Assembly: GCF_023856365.1 (NCBI RefSeq)
Contig: NC_064534.1
Location: 16,105,960-16,169,959, forward strand
Length of the DNA: 64,000 nucleotides
Source of the DNA: Brienomyrus brachyistius
Lineage: Eukaryota; Chordata; Actinopteri; Osteoglossiformes; Mormyridae
Reading direction: 5' to 3'
The notes below the pieces were generated by a model that did not search any database, had not been told where the DNA came from, and saw only the letters and a list, made by a program, of their open reading frames with translations. Positions 1-56,200 of this stretch are shown here, in pieces; the first letter of the stretch is position 1, and the number at the start of each line of letters is the position of its first letter. The translations under genes were made by a program, and so were the position numbers.

Positions 1-2661
1 CTCAGCACAAAGTAGAAATAAAAGTCTACATCAAACCCCCCCCCCCCCACCAGCAAGGGATTCACAGGTCACCTCGGGTCTCTCCTGCCTACAGAGCAAC
101 CTGCAGATTTGAATACCTTTGCTGGTCTAGGCAGACAAACCCACAAATTTTCAATTTCCAACCACCAAAAATGGGTGGAAGCAAGACATACACACATGTT
201 TACTTCAGACACTGCCATCTTCATAGGCAAACCTACTTGGGACAAGCTTTGAAACACACTGCCAACACACATGGCGAACTGTGGAACAGTCAACTCACAT
301 CCACGGATCTGCAGCTAAACAGCAGAAGCTGACTTGATTTTATGGGAAAAGCCACATAGATTGGTAGATTGGTGTCTTAACTAGACAAGCACCAAACATG
401 CAGGGTGATTACTATTCATAATCACCCACTCTTAGAGCCTACCCTTAGTAAGCAAGCCAATAAAGGATGTTTATTTTATTACACACAAGCCTTTTCGTAA
501 ATGCTGGTTATTCAAAGGGTCCAGTTATGGTTAAGATTAAATTTATTGATTCCGGGGGAAATTATGGTGCATAGAACAGCAAGAACATAGTGACCAGACT
601 GACATACATACAATGTCAAACATCAAGACACAAAGACAAAACACATTGTGCAAACAAGGTAAAAGCAGTGCAGGCAGACAAAAGAAGTACACAGTATACA
701 AATAAAGGAAAAATTCTGAAAAATAGAATGTGTAACTAAAAAGATATGTCAATATAAGAAGAATAATTGTGTGCAAAAAGTATATGAAAGAAAGAGATGC
801 TGTCTTGATGGCATGGCAGGGAAATGGAATAGATGCCAAATGAAGAACCACTAGAAACAGAAAAAAATAAAAAATAAATAACACGCAATGGTCATGAGGC
901 AAATGGAGAGAGAAGGTGAGTCAAGTGCACAGTGACAGTGAGTGAATCCTGGGTCAGGAACAGCGAGATAAACAAGGAAAGAGACCCAACGTCACAGGAG
1001 AGATTTAACTAACAAAAGGTTTCCCAAGTTGTAATTTGTTAAACAAGCAGGTTGTGAGTATGAAGTCTCCAGACAGGATTCAGGACACCAGTCTTACTGG
1101 GAGGCATTAAAAGCCTGAGGTCTCATTTCACAGCTCGGCAATCGGACATGCAGGCATCATACCATGTACAAGTTTGTGTCCCACTTCAGCTGGGGGAACT
1201 TTAAAAAGACGACGACCATTAACTCAAATGTGGATCATCAAATATGGCTTTGCACAAGGATACAGCTACTTTATCAGAGTAATTACGTTCAAATGAAGAT
1301 AAGCAATGTGTTGAGAACAGGAAGCGCCACGGACATAAACAATAATAGCAGAAGGTTGCGCACATATCAAGCTTTACAAGAATGAAATCTCACACCTTAC
1401 ATTTTTACCTTGGTTATCAGGTTATTTTGCCCTTGTGGGCACATTGCCACACATAAACCATTAAATCTGTGAACTACTGCGAATACTTTAAAACGATAAC
1501 CACAAACCTATCTTCAGGCTAACACTTTACAAATAGGGTAGAATTAGGAGAAGATTAGCGAAGTACGTATTAAAACAAAACGACAAGGAAAGAAAGAAAC
1601 TTCACTTTCCTGTGGGAGAGGCGTCGCTAAGCCGCGACAAATATGCGCTATGAATGCAGTGAACAAAAAAAAAGCAGACGAAAAGACTACATAAACGTAT
1701 GTCCGTCCTAAGTAAATTGCCTTCGGTATTTCTCATTCTACTTAGGCAACAGGAAAAATGAGCAATTCCAGACCTACGATGGAAGCACATTTATCCGAGG
1801 ACAGGATGAACTCCTCAGTTATATTCGCTTTGTGCGAAGTGACACGACTTCTTATTTTTAACGTCGGACCGATAGAAACCAGCACACATAATTTTAGCAA
1901 AAGGCCAGAGAGGAAAGCAGTCTTTATTCGAGGGGTATATTAAAGCAGTGCTGGGTGTCTTCCGATCACAGCGCTTTATTTAACAGCACCTACCTATTCT
2001 TCAATACTTACAAGAACACAGTAGAAGGTGCACATAATCTGAAATTGCCACACAAACAAAAGGTCCAAACACTGGTCGAGCACTGTGAAACTGCGTGATC
2101 GCATCCACATAAAACCTGGGTGTCATCCTGTGACGAGGCAGCCTGATCTCCGCGACGTACCGCCTACCTCAAACACATGGTGCCCCCGTTATTGTTGAGA
2201 CCCATCGCCGGTGCATTTTCCGTTATCTGACCTACAGTGAGCCGGTGCCGTGTAGGACACCATCATGCATTTAACCTCATTCCGTATGTACAATACTACG
2301 GATCGGTCTGAGCTCATCCTGGAGGAACAGTGCAGCCACAGCATGCCGGAAAGAGGTCACACATGCGCTGAATGGGGGAGCTCATCCCTGTCGAAGCCGC
2401 ACGCTGGGCACCATGTAGCCAAAGATTACTAATAGGAGTACAATAATTCAAATTATTTTACAGTCATTAATGAATATGACTTCATACCTGGACACTTAAC
2501 GCCCAGGAGCCCGGGCAAAACCGAAGCATTATGGTGATGAAGGAGGCGATGCCACTGTTCCGTATCACACACCACAACACGAATTCACAGCTCAAACATG
2601 TTGAAAAATAAACAGCATTTGAGGACGGACTTGGCTATAGTGTGATTAAAGCTTCGCTCAC
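1..2661. other. Non-coding stretch, probably intron 1 of the leftward gene
   Basis: The open frames are short and compositionally biased (for instance a Phe/Leu-rich frame at 543-902) and none resembles a known protein. A C-run lies near 37-49. The part from 2.09 to 2.66 kb is CpG-rich and belongs to the promoter island. Nothing else is recognised. Confidence 0.5.
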
Positions 2662-2925
2662 CTGTTTGCCGAAGCTAAAATCCGCAAGAACTGGATAGCT
2701 CCGTAGTTACTTTCCCGTTACGCGGCTATCTTCGGTGACTTAGCTAGCGCACGAACTAAGCAGCCCGCTGTAGTGCTCATCTATATATAGCGATAATTAA
2801 ACAATAAAACAGCTACTAAAAATAATAGCCGCTAAAGTTTTTAGCTAGACTATGTGTATGCACCGACGCACTAACGCATATCCTTGAGTGAACAGGCAGC
2901 CAGTTCATACGCGGTGTCGGTTACA
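2662..2925 (-). other. Probable first (5' UTR) exon of an unidentified leftward gene
   Basis: Minus-strand transcription from the promoter at about 2.9 kb would meet a strong donor AAACAG|GTGAGC, with the exon ending at 2662. The longest ATG frame before it is 20 codons (beginning MSTTAGCLV) and stops, so the exon is probably untranslated. The rest of the gene would lie left, mostly outside the window; I could not identify its product. Confidence 0.45.
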
Positions 2926-3130
2926 GCGCATGCGCGGCTTAAACGCGCCGCTAGCTGCTTCCCGGCTCCGTCACTGGAAGGACGTCACAGCCAATCAGAA
3001 GCAGCGAGCGCCTTGACGTAGCTTTCGTTTCGTCAGCTTTTTGGTTCCACATGTTCTGTGTTGTAGTGGTTTTATCGGCTTCTCTTTCGGAAGTTCTGGC
3101 GTTTATAATTGCCAAAATGGCGTCTGCTCG
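2920..3130. promoter_or_regulatory. CpG-rich housekeeping-type promoter
   Basis: A perfect NRF1-type palindrome GCGCATGCGC lies at 2926-2935, a CRE-like GACGTCAC at 2981-2988, a CCAAT box at 2991-2995, a TGACGTA at 3014-3020 and a YY1-like AAAATGGCG near 3115-3123. This set is typical of TATA-less, often bidirectional, vertebrate promoters. The region is CpG-rich from about 2.09 kb. The minus-strand donor at 2662 points to leftward transcription; I found no convincing exon to the right. Confidence 0.7.
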
Positions 3131-6100
3131 TCGTTATTTTGGCACACATCATAACTGCCTTGGTTTACACCATAGAATAAAATAAAAAAAACTTTTTAAT
3201 TAGAAATGGCAAAAGTATTAACCTACGTGGGAGTCATTTTCTTTTCAAAAGTAATGCTATTCATTCAGTATTGTCTCAAACGTGAAATTGACAGGCTTCT
3301 TAGAAGATAATGTAAACTACGTACGACAAAATTATGTTTGATAATGTTTAAGTATTTAAATACAGCTACCTTAATATCTGTATTGCGATATCAGGTAAGA
3401 CTCTAGGTGCCCCATATCCCTGACCAGGACAAGTGATGTCTAAAAATATGAATGGGTGGAATGTATAGTATTGGGAATTTCTGAAAAAGAAAATTGGATA
3501 TTTATGGTTCGTAGGCAGATAATTTGTACGTGTTGAATGATTTTTTTTTTTGAATGTATGTAACTGTATTTCAGTTTTACAGCTATATCCTGTGAAATGC
3601 ACGTCCCCATTCGCTTCCCAATGAAAGTCCAGGTAGAGTATCCTTTAGCGACACATAGTGGTAAACTGTAGAACTGCACAAAAGTGATTGTCAGTAGCCA
3701 TCCTGCGTATGCGAGCTGATTTTCTCAGAATATTTTCGAATGTCAACCGAAAATATTCATTTTGTGTATTCTGATTTTCTCAATCAAAGGCATGTATTTA
3801 AGCAAATTTGTGTCTCTAAATTGCCTGTTGTTTGTGGGAATGTGATGGATGGATTTCAGTGTTACAAGAATATTAGTGTTTTATTTATTTAATACTGAAA
3901 TAGACAGCACATCTTTATATCCATCAGTTTTCCATCTGCCTTTGCAATACAGTGTCTATGAGGCCTGGAGTTTGTTTCAGGCAGCATAGGACAAGAAGCA
4001 GGGCTCATCCTGGAGAGGATGCCAATCCATCACAGCACATACATACGCCATAGACAACTTAGAGACACAAATGAACAAACTGCAGTAGGACATCCATGTG
4101 ACACAGAGAGAAGGGGAGACACACGGAGCAGGACTCAAACCTTCTAATCTCGGGATGTGAGGCACCGTGGCACTCCATACTATTTCCATCATGTCATATC
4201 AAATGAAACATAATTCCAACTTAGTTATCTGGTGTGAAAACAGTCATAAACAGTCCTATAATACGGCATATTTATTTATAAAAACAAGTTATTTATATAT
4301 ATTTATTTATTTCAAATGTTGTTTTCTCATTTGGTTAAATTCCAGTCCATCTTAAGTACACTATAACAAAGGTAGCAGTCGTACAATCACAAATAAAATG
4401 ATTTATTGGTAACTAAAGCAGTATCATGCAGAACAAACAGGATATATAGGAAGGGGCAATAGCAAACAGTTCAAACCCAACATTACAGCTACTGACAAGC
4501 TATGTATTTAGCTGAAGGAAATAAATTGTAGATAAAATATTTAGTGCTTTTAATGTACAGTCTTTTATTATACAAAGCTCAGAGTAGTATTTAACTTTAT
4601 CTTCAACTATACACAGTCCAAATGTGCAACATCATACATTAAGATGTGTGGTCACTGCATTTAATTCCCCCAGGAAATTCAATTCTTAATTACTTTGTAA
4701 ACAATTAAACTTTTAAAGATACAGATAAAGTTTGACAACGTATTTCTTTTGAGGTTTCTGATTAGTCTTCTCATTTGAAATAAAGGTCTTTGTTTTATAA
4801 TAATGACTTTACTGAGGATACTGTACTTGGTAGAGTTTTTGGTGCTTGGGTGGTATGTGCCAGAAGGCAGATGTACCATGAAAGTTGTAATTAATTCCTT
4901 ACAGAAGCTAGAAAATGAGCAGATTTAATGCTGACCTGCTTCAGCTTGTCTGCTCTTCTGTGCTGCAGCAGTAATACTGTGATTCACACAGCCGTGCTCT
5001 GATGGTTTGTCAAGATGAATGTTCCGAAATATGCTGAAAAGTTTTTTTTTTCTAGAGAGACTGTGTTCCCACAGATGAAAAAAAAACAGTGCGATCAAAT
5101 TTCAATCAGGAATTAATAAAACATTTTTAAATGCTGCAAATTATAGAACAAGGAATGACTTCTATAAATGTAACTAGCAAAACAAATTTTATGAAAATGT
5201 GATGAAACTTTTGCTGCACCAACTCTATAATCTGCCAATGCCACCAGGAAACTCAAAAACCTGGGAAATACAACAGCGGAAAAAGGTAGATTGGCATTAA
5301 TTTAGTGGAGGTAAATTGTTATTTAAACAACCCTCAGAATAGACTTTTACAGCTGTGCTTGACGTAACCATTGCTATTGTCCTAAAGACACAGAATTGAA
5401 CTCCTATGTATGTACAACATAGTGTGCTTTTTATATAGGAAATGTGCTAAATTCTAAACCAACAGTTTTATTTAATTTTTTAATTTGGTCCAAGGATTAG
5501 AGTTAGATGGGTGGATGCTGTTGGAGATGACAGAGGGAAAAACTAATGTTAGCCTACAAAGTACAAAAATTTGCATGTTTATTAATGATAATGATATTAA
5601 TGATAGAAAATATATAAGGTAAACAAATAAGGATTTTTGGAACTCATTACCAGAATCACATGCTATTGCAAAACCAAACCATTGTAAGTCAAACACCTGA
5701 CAAGGTAGCAGGGCATCTTCACCTGCTTGGGAAGAGGCACCTTGGGATTAAATCTCAAACAGGAAGCTCTACAGCAGTCATCCAGCAGTTCCTGATCATA
5801 AACAGCAGATATCTTCAGCAGTGATTAAACACCAGAAGGAGATCAGGTGCTCCCTTACGATGATGAACCAAACAACATTACAGAAAGTGTTTTTTTTTTT
5901 ATACACTTGGACAGAAATAGCTTAAGCGTGTTGCTCAAAGTCATTCTGGCAGATGTCTCTGCAGTTTATGGAGATGATGGATCCTTCCCTGAGAGTGTGG
6001 AGATTAGACAAACACAGGGAGCAATGGACAGCAATGGTACTGAAGTACACACAGTTTGCACAGAGCTTTCTCCTTCTGTTACCGAAACGAATAAGTGTGC

Positions 6101-8605
6101 CATTAGCAAGACAGCATGTTAATGATTCAAAGAGAGGGAAAACTATTTTTAATTTACTTCATCTTCCATTCATATACTATAAAATCTCTATCCCGTACTT
6201 TCTATTTTCCTTAATTACTGCCCACTTTTAGGATAAATACACTGTTGTTCTTTGTTTTGTATCATCAATATATAATTGTTTGCATTATGTTGCCTTAATT
6301 TTGTTGTTTTCTTCACTTCCCTTAAGCAAGGGAAATACAAAAATGAGTTTCATGCCAAAATTGCTATTTGCACATGTCCTCATGCAGCGCTGATGTGGGC
6401 CTGATTTAGGGCTTCCTGCAGGCTCCCAAGCCAGTCCAGTGTGTAATACATGTTTTGTCTGGGCAGCTGCCGATAAGCTCGCTGCACCGCTAAGCTAACG
6501 GAACGAGCGGTAAGCTGCCAGCAAAACAGAAGGAGGTCATGCGCTTGTTACCACTGCTTGTTATTTCCTGGCCCTGACTTGCACAGAGACATAATAGTAG
6601 CATCAAACCCACCATAATTTCTTGTGCAATAAGACAAGGTGAGGCTGCTTACTTCATTTGTAAATGTAGGTGTCTGTAATTGAGGGTGAGGACATTACTT
6701 GGGTATTTATTACAGTATGTAGTCTGATTGTTTCCTTCTTGAGTGATATAAGCTTTAGCAGCCCATGCAAAACTTTTGCTGGATGTAACCAACTAGGACT
6801 AAGGAAGAACATGCCAATAAAATTAAGCTACAGGGCTCTTTTGTGAGTAGATGTAGCCTTGCAGCAAAATGTTAGTGCTGTCTAAGGAAAAACAAAAAAC
6901 ACTTTTCAAGCCAATAACCTGGGAATTAAATTTGCTGCCACAACTTGACTCTGCACGTCAGCGAAAATCAGGCACGATGGAGCAGACTGGATGTGGAAGA
7001 ACCATGTAGCTTCCAAACTGATTCTGGGAGCATAAGGGCAAAGGTCTTTGAAGTAGGTGAAATACTCCGTGTGGGTATAGGGAGTGCCTGTCTGGTGTCT
7101 ATTTAGAGCAGCTCAACAGAGCCTGTGAGAACCTGTGAGCCAGGGGATTACTGTGTCACGCATCTCCAACCAGCATCAGGGTATGCTGGGAGTCTGCTGA
7201 ACCTTCAGGTAATCCCCCTGCTCCAGAGTTAATGCAGAAGTCAGCTTGTAATCTAGTCCATTCCCCTTCCCTGGCCACCAGAAACGCCATCTTTAAGGAT
7301 TATCTGCTGTGAGTCAATAAAAGCACTGAACAATCCATTTTGGTGTTACAACGATACAATAAGCCTGATAAAAAGAAACAAAGTGAATCAATATTTTTTT
7401 ATGTATGTGTGTAGGTACTATGGTTTTTGTTATTGTGTTTGTGAAAGATTTCTGCTTTTTTCCATGTGCCAGAAAACTGCCTCTGCAGTTTCAAGATTTT
7501 CTAGAAGGTGATTGCCATGACTTGTTGCATTGTCACTAGCAGGCCAAGCAGGGTCGCTGCAGAAACTGGAGTACTCCATTGATAAATGCACATGCACAGC
7601 AAATGGTGAACAACAGGTGAGTTTAGGCTGATGGCTGAACTGAATCCAGAAGGTCGGCCATGATGTCAAGACCAGGATGAAACACTTAGCATTGGATCTC
7701 AGATGAGGTAAGCTCTAAGACAGCCTGAGACAATGACTCAGAGATTTCCTCCGAACCACAGAAAGCTATTTTACTAGGGTGAATGTTTGTCACATGGCCA
7801 CACAATCACAAAACCCCCTAGGCACGTTCCTGGATCTTGCGAGAACCCAACCAGTCGGGTAATAGAGGAGCTAGCTCTCCGGGTAAGTTTCCACATCCCT
7901 GGGCCAAGCCACAATCCAAGATAATACGGCATCACACTCATAGTGCTTCTTCATAACCTACCACAGTGTGATTTCTACGCTACAACTGCATGGTTATCTA
8001 CAAATGCCTACATTTACCTCTGGTCCCCACCAGCATGTTGGAGTTGCTATCAACCTGGCATACAGGGAAAACACCAACATTCAGCCATTTGTTAGTGCAA
8101 ACAAACACCACACAGAAAGGAGTTCAGACAAAAGACCAGATAACCAGAAAGGTCGTCAGTCTTAATTCCTCTGCTTTCATATCATGGGTTCGAATAAGCA
8201 ACAGATTCTTCAAGTCTCATGTCTTCCAAGAGCCACTGGTAATTGGAATTTCCTTTTTTATTTGTAATATGGTCCTCTTCTCCAGGGCAGAGAAATGTGG
8301 AAGCTTTGTTTTACTAAAGAACCCTGTTCTGGAGCGAGGACTAGAATTTCATTCGTCAGCTGTCCTTCTTATTTACTAATATTCGCAGTGGTATCCAAGG
8401 AAAAAGGTTTCTTTTCCAGAGTCCTTAATAAAAACATGAAAAACATTAATCTGAAGCAGCAAGCATTCGGTCTCTGTCTTCTGTTTCATTCACCTTTTCA
8501 AGCAAATAATTTCCATGCGATGAAAAGTCAAAGTGCTGTTTTTTCGTTTTCGTTTTGAGCAGGAGATTGTTGCACGTACGTCGACTGCTTCTGATAGCTA
8601 CATAT
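3131..8605. other. Non-coding stretch between the 3-kb promoter and the kcnip3 3' end
   Basis: AT-rich sequence with no recognised exon. A SINE-like repeat lies at 3975-4175. Frames at 5847-6122 and 7430-7669 are the longest but resemble no family and have no clear splice signals. The part near 8.25-8.6 kb may be distal kcnip3 3' UTR. Confidence 0.5.
3975..4175 (-). repeat. Diverged tRNA-derived SINE
   Basis: Read on the minus strand it starts near GGAGTGCCACGGTGCCTCAC, contains the B-box-like GGTTTGAGTCC and continues into the body seen in other copies (a diverged TGTGATGGATTGGCATCC segment). Same family as the copies at 18.0 and 31.2 kb, but old. Confidence 0.55.
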
Positions 8606-8611
8606 TTTATT
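8606..8611 (-). terminator. Candidate poly(A) signal of kcnip3
   Basis: AATAAA on the minus strand, 144 bp past the stop codon. Another AATAAA lies at 8257-8262. Which of them is used cannot be told from sequence. Confidence 0.4.
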
Positions 8612-8754
8612 TATAAAACCTTTTGTCACCTTTTGTGCGGTCCTTGGAAAGTTCAGTGTCCCGTGTTAGGGAGAATGAGACAGGTTTTAGAATGGTGGTG
8701 AGGGGGCTTATGAGCATGAGGGTGGGGGAGTCCAGCCAGGTCATCCATTTGGTC

Positions 8755-51024
<42,270 letters not shown>

Positions 51025-51185
51025 GTTGTTTTCGGCGATACCTTCTTGCGTGAAAGCCGAAGACTGCGCTGACTTCTCACGATCTCTAGATCGACCCCGC
51101 TCTTCTCTGCTGGAACGCGATTAAATGGCCCGGCTTTTCACTACCTCGCTCTATAGGGAAAGCTAGAAGGGGGGGATTCCCTCCT
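51025..51185 (-). promoter_or_regulatory. kcnip3: kcnip3 5' UTR and proximal promoter, with kappaB-like site
   Basis: This stretch upstream of the kcnip3 start codon has more CpG than its surroundings. At 51172-51181 it carries GGGGATTCCC, which fits the NF-kappaB consensus on either strand. The transcription start cannot be fixed from sequence alone. Confidence 0.45.
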
Positions 51186-53193
51186 TCGTCTTGCTGGATT
51201 CCCAATCAGCACAGCATGTACTATAGACTTGCTAATGAAACACACATAAAAGTTGACCATCGATTAACGCAAATGAAACTGATTTAATTTAATGTTTTTT
51301 GTAAGTCGAGCAATCTCGGTTTGACGCTATAGCACAACCAAAACAAAATATCAAAACCGGTATCTATGTTGGTATTCGGTTAATGCACATGGCGGAGTTG
51401 CTTGTTTCGTTCATTTCATTTTTTTCCGAGCAACTCCAAATAAAAAGAAAATACCATCAAAGGCGTGAAGATCTTGTAGAATGGCAATTAAAATAATTTT
51501 GAAATCCCCTAAACATGTTAGCATCATTTTTGAGAGACCCTGGGGCTAAATATAGTGGCTAAAATGGGGAAATGCTACAGAAGATGAACTAATGTTAACA
51601 GGTAACGAATACAGAAAATAATCTATTAAAATGAGAAGTCACATACAAGGTATTGTAAGATGTAAGATGGGTCCATGGGTATTCATGTCACACTCAAATT
51701 CTTCCATAACTGTTTCTCGTATGAAAGCAAAATCATTTAAAAACAAATCAAATATTCATAATTTGTCATCTCTACCATAATTACTTTAGGTCTGCTCGTC
51801 CATCAGTTGCAAAATCCATTCATTCAAGGCATTGTCATAAGGATTTTTATATATGTGTACTAAATGAAAACATAACTAACACGAAATATTTGATTTTTTT
51901 AAACTTCCAGTTTATAAATGCAACTATGTATTTATTACAAGATATGAAGAACGTTTTTAAACTGTTAAGAGAATATACATCTAATTGTGCTGGAAATGAC
52001 TGCCCTGTCCCTCATCGGGCTAGTTCCAGCTATTTCTTTGTTAGATGTACTAATCTGCACGCCCACACTTAAGGTTGATTATATTAATTACTTTTATGAA
52101 CAAAAAAATATAATAATGATATTACAATTATTCTTACTACTTAATAGGACTGGAAGATAAATCTACCCAAAACGACCTGGAAAGAAGCGGGTCAGAAGGA
52201 TAATTATATGAGTTCTATAGAATGTTTTGAACATTCACAGTAACGATCTACCAGAGAAGCACTTTTGTTAAAGTCATCCGCTATTTCCGTGAACAAATGT
52301 GAATCACCGCTTTCATCGTCTGTCAGTATTGCCCGTGTCTCCAGTGCTGAGTGGGAAGAGTTGCAGAGACGCACCTAGATACGAAGAGTGACGCTCCGTG
52401 ACCCTCTGTCATAAAATAACCGTATGACAACACCGTATGTGCTTCTTGATGCTACTTTTAGTCAAGCGGGTTTTCTGTAGAACAACTGCAGCATATGTAG
52501 CATGCAGCAAAACTGCACGATAACTGGACGGTTCTGCTCCCCTGCTGTCGCGGAGTACCCAGGTCAGTTCTTGACTATCGCCTCGTCTTGCGGGCAAGCA
52601 GCCCTTGTGTCCATTTCATTCTGCTCACAAGTTCCAGTTCAACCGACCATTGATTGCATTGAGGCCTATTGGAAGAATTTATTAGAAAAAAAAACTGTGC
52701 ACAAATAGCTTACCTAAGTTTTCAATAATATTCCTGGTATAACAAAAAAGGAATATTGCAGCGCAATCGGGATTCTTTTGAGTCCTAAGTCGATTTTATT
52801 TATACATTCTAATAATAGTTCTAATACCGAAACATTCCTTCTTGACATGCACAGCCAACTTTATTAAAACAGAAGGGTAAATGCCTATTTTTCAAGTAGT
52901 GGGGTGGAAATTATTCTTTTGTAATCTGTTTATGTGATGTTTTCTATTACAGTATTGTATAAAACGCGTTGGCACCAAATAATTTCAGAAAATGTTTTCC
53001 GAGAAATTATGCATTAGGAATCAGACATAACTTAAGGGATTGTCAGTGGCTTATTGTGGGGGGGGGGTATGTAGTCATGGAAACTGTTGCTAAGTAGAGG
53101 AGGCAGAGATGCTTAGAAGGAGAGAGACGGAGATGAAGAAAAGCGGGAGAGAGACGCTAAGCCGAAGTGAAAGGAAGAGACGCGAGAGAGAGA

Positions 53194-53235
<42 letters not shown>

Positions 53236-56200
53236 ATAATGGCGAGATTAGTGAAAATGAGAGAGGGAAAGGGACTGAACAGCGAACTAAGAGAAAATGT
53301 GAGAAGGGTGTTGCACAGAAGCAGCTGGGTTTCGGTATTGCCTTGGGCAGCAGACAGAGGGAAACAGAGGGAATCAGTTAGGCAACAGACGTCTCACTTA
53401 GCACATAAATCCTATTCATCATTATTGCAGATGGGGAAATTGGGTGTCAACACGACCCATAATTGATGTGTCCATTAGCGAAATAACCAAATAAAGGATA
53501 TACACACGTTCACGAGATTTATAAAACAAAGAATAAAGGATCTCCTTTTTCCTGTGTGATGACATCCCTAAATTGGTACGCAGCATGACTTGAAGGCGCA
53601 TCGTGCCAAATGGTTTCCTGGTATTAGAGCGATATTATTATGAGCAATACTTTCCACACGTCGGTCTGTCTGTCTCTGGGTTTTGGCTCAGCTGACTGGT
53701 CTGTCTCGCCTCCGCAGAGCATGTGGTTATTTTTATCCCACGTAGCTTCAGCTAGAGCAGCGTTTGAGGTCCCTGGAGGAGAAAGACCTCATAATTCTTC
53801 ATTGAAAGTGTGTAAACCCCACGATTCATACACACACAAACATGTACATTAAGAAGCTGCAACACTAGCTGTTTCTTCCTTATACCATGCAATGCATGCA
53901 GATACCATACAAAAGTGTATTTTAAGACAGTGGAATTAGTGGATTCTTTTCAAACTAAATAATATGATGGACTTCGATTTCAGAAGGAGAAAATGTGACT
54001 GTGTGAGTCTGTAATGTTTTTAAGGACCTCATTACCTCCGTATCGGAACTTGTAACCTTTAACTCTCTTGAAACTGTAATTTGTTATTAAAAATACAGAT
54101 TTAGAACTGGTCATTAAATTATACCTTTTGAATTCATTCATGTTTTCCAGTTCATTGTCTAAAGATGCTCATAAATAATTTAAGACTGTGCACTTAAGAT
54201 CGGAAGGTCCCCAATGCGTTAATATTCATTTTCATAAGCACTAAAGATTTTTAATGGACTGGACAATTGGTTCATCATGAATACAAGCATAGTTCATTAT
54301 AAATATCATGTATGAATTTATTAGCTATCCATGTTAGCGTCACTAAATGAGGGAAGCTGATAGTAACTGATAGTAACTGCCTTACTAAGGTAATGTGGAA
54401 TAATACACGATATGGCTGTGAATGGGTTAAATGGTAGAAAATGTAAATACTTATCAAAGACTGAGAACAGGCTACTAGAAATATGCAGTACTTGACTATC
54501 CTGAATAATACATAGATACAGCCCACACTTTCTTGCATTTCCCAGAAACTCCATGTCCCAGAAATCCCTGCGCACAAAGCATGCAATTTAATCCGTTCTT
54601 TGTTACATAAATTAAAATGTGACCCAGTGATCTAAAAATCATTGTTATTTTTCAATACCCACTTTTGGTGCAGCTTCTAAGGGATCTCATTAAGTTATCC
54701 AGTTCACAATGTTGCAATGACTATGAACAAATAGTTTCCTCAATGAAACCATGATAACATACCCCCCAATATGCTTGACAAAAATAATACAAGGAGAACA
54801 GTCACAATAGAGAAGGCCTGAATATCTTTAAATATTGCCCTCGGGTTCATTCATTAGGACGATCCTTAATTTTCTTGCTACCCTCTGACACCATTTTAAA
54901 AGACTGCCACATGTAGGCATCACTGTGGTCCTAAATTTATGTTAATTTGTGCATTATTCGGCTTCAGTATACGAATGAACCCCGAAATATATTGTGATGC
55001 TTTTATAACCCTAATGAGCACTCGGCACTCGTCCTGAAGACCTCTGAGCTCTCTTTAGATCCTGGCGCGACGTATTGCACTAATGCCTAAATTGTATTCA
55101 GAAGATTAACAAAAATTAAATAGCCATCCAGACATCAGCATGGTGATTGTATTTGAATGGTTAGCTTGTTACCTGTTGATTTACATACCTGATGATACTT
55201 ACCTTGTTTAGGCAGCTATTGAATCTTAAGTCATTTTTTTGTACTGGGAGCTAATTTTTATTTATAAACTTGATGTTACATAGATCGATTTTTCCGTCCA
55301 TCATCCAATCACTTATCCATTATACGTTCATGTGATCCCCAGCCTCAAAATATAACTTAATTGGGGAGTGTACAGTACAATGCAGGTGATTAAAGTAGAA
55401 GGAGAGAAGGTATGTAATTCAGCATAGTTTAGTTGGATTAGTGCCCTACGGACCAGGTGGAGTTTGGCACATAGAAACTGGAAGCACTGTGGAAGCCAGC
55501 GGCCGTAAAGGCCGAGGAGCATCTAAAGCGTCAGCACACTCAGCCTTTGGATTGTATGAGCCTTGTTACTCAGATGGAGTGCATTTTATTTATCCTCGCT
55601 GCACCACCACAAAATCCACGATTGAGCAAACTTTCCGCAACACTTTGCTCAACCTACCAGCCTCCTTCATCTTGACATTTCACACCTCTGTCTCGGGTCA
55701 GAGCTAATCCAGAGTTGGGTAATTTCATACGCAGCAACAAACTGTTGGCGTTTATTCAGTTGTATAAACTGTTGGCTGTGCAGAAGTCAAAAAAGAGAGA
55801 CTTTGGGTCCCAGCAGCCTGGGAGTACAGAGGGGCAGTAAGGAGGGGTCACTAGCGGTCATTCTCGTTTACCCTGTGTGTTAACGCACATGTTTGATACA
55901 CACATAAGCTATTGTTTTGTCTACCTATAGTGTATCAACAAAGAAATATGCAAAGTTGCATAATGCCAGCATGCGACACAATTATAATCTTGCAAAACTA
56001 TTGATTTACTGAGCCTTGATGGTAAACAACTGCATTCAAACAACTGACCAAAGAAACAATTGCTAAATTTGTGCATAATACCTGTTAGATAGCCAGGTAA
56101 AACACTTAAAGCACAATCTACCTAATGCCAATTAATTGCAATTTTGACTCAATTTTACTCGGAGGGTACAGCTCCCACTGTGCCTCACTGCCCCCCCCCC

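Noticed and set aside
543..902. 119-codon minus-strand frame that looks like several membrane helices
   Set aside because: Phe, Leu, Tyr and Ile come from an A-rich plus strand; no family resemblance and no splice signals of note.
2090..2440. CpG-rich stretch considered as a structural RNA gene (7SK, RNase P, RMRP, U snRNA)
   Set aside because: None of the hallmark sequences of those RNAs was found on either strand; promoter-island sequence is the simpler reading.
2440..2600. Possible minus-strand exon with donor CCAG|GTATGA near 2.49 kb
   Set aside because: No clear acceptor and no recognisable protein; the donor is weak.
3118..3188. Plus-strand ATGGCGTCTGCTCGTCG frame after the 3-kb promoter
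   Set aside because: The frame stops after about 23 codons with no donor; the ATGGCG fits a YY1 site better.
5847..6231. Overlapping 91- and 92-codon plus-strand frames
   Set aside because: Two frames open at once suggests chance; neither resembles a known protein, and no convincing acceptor or donor is paired with them.
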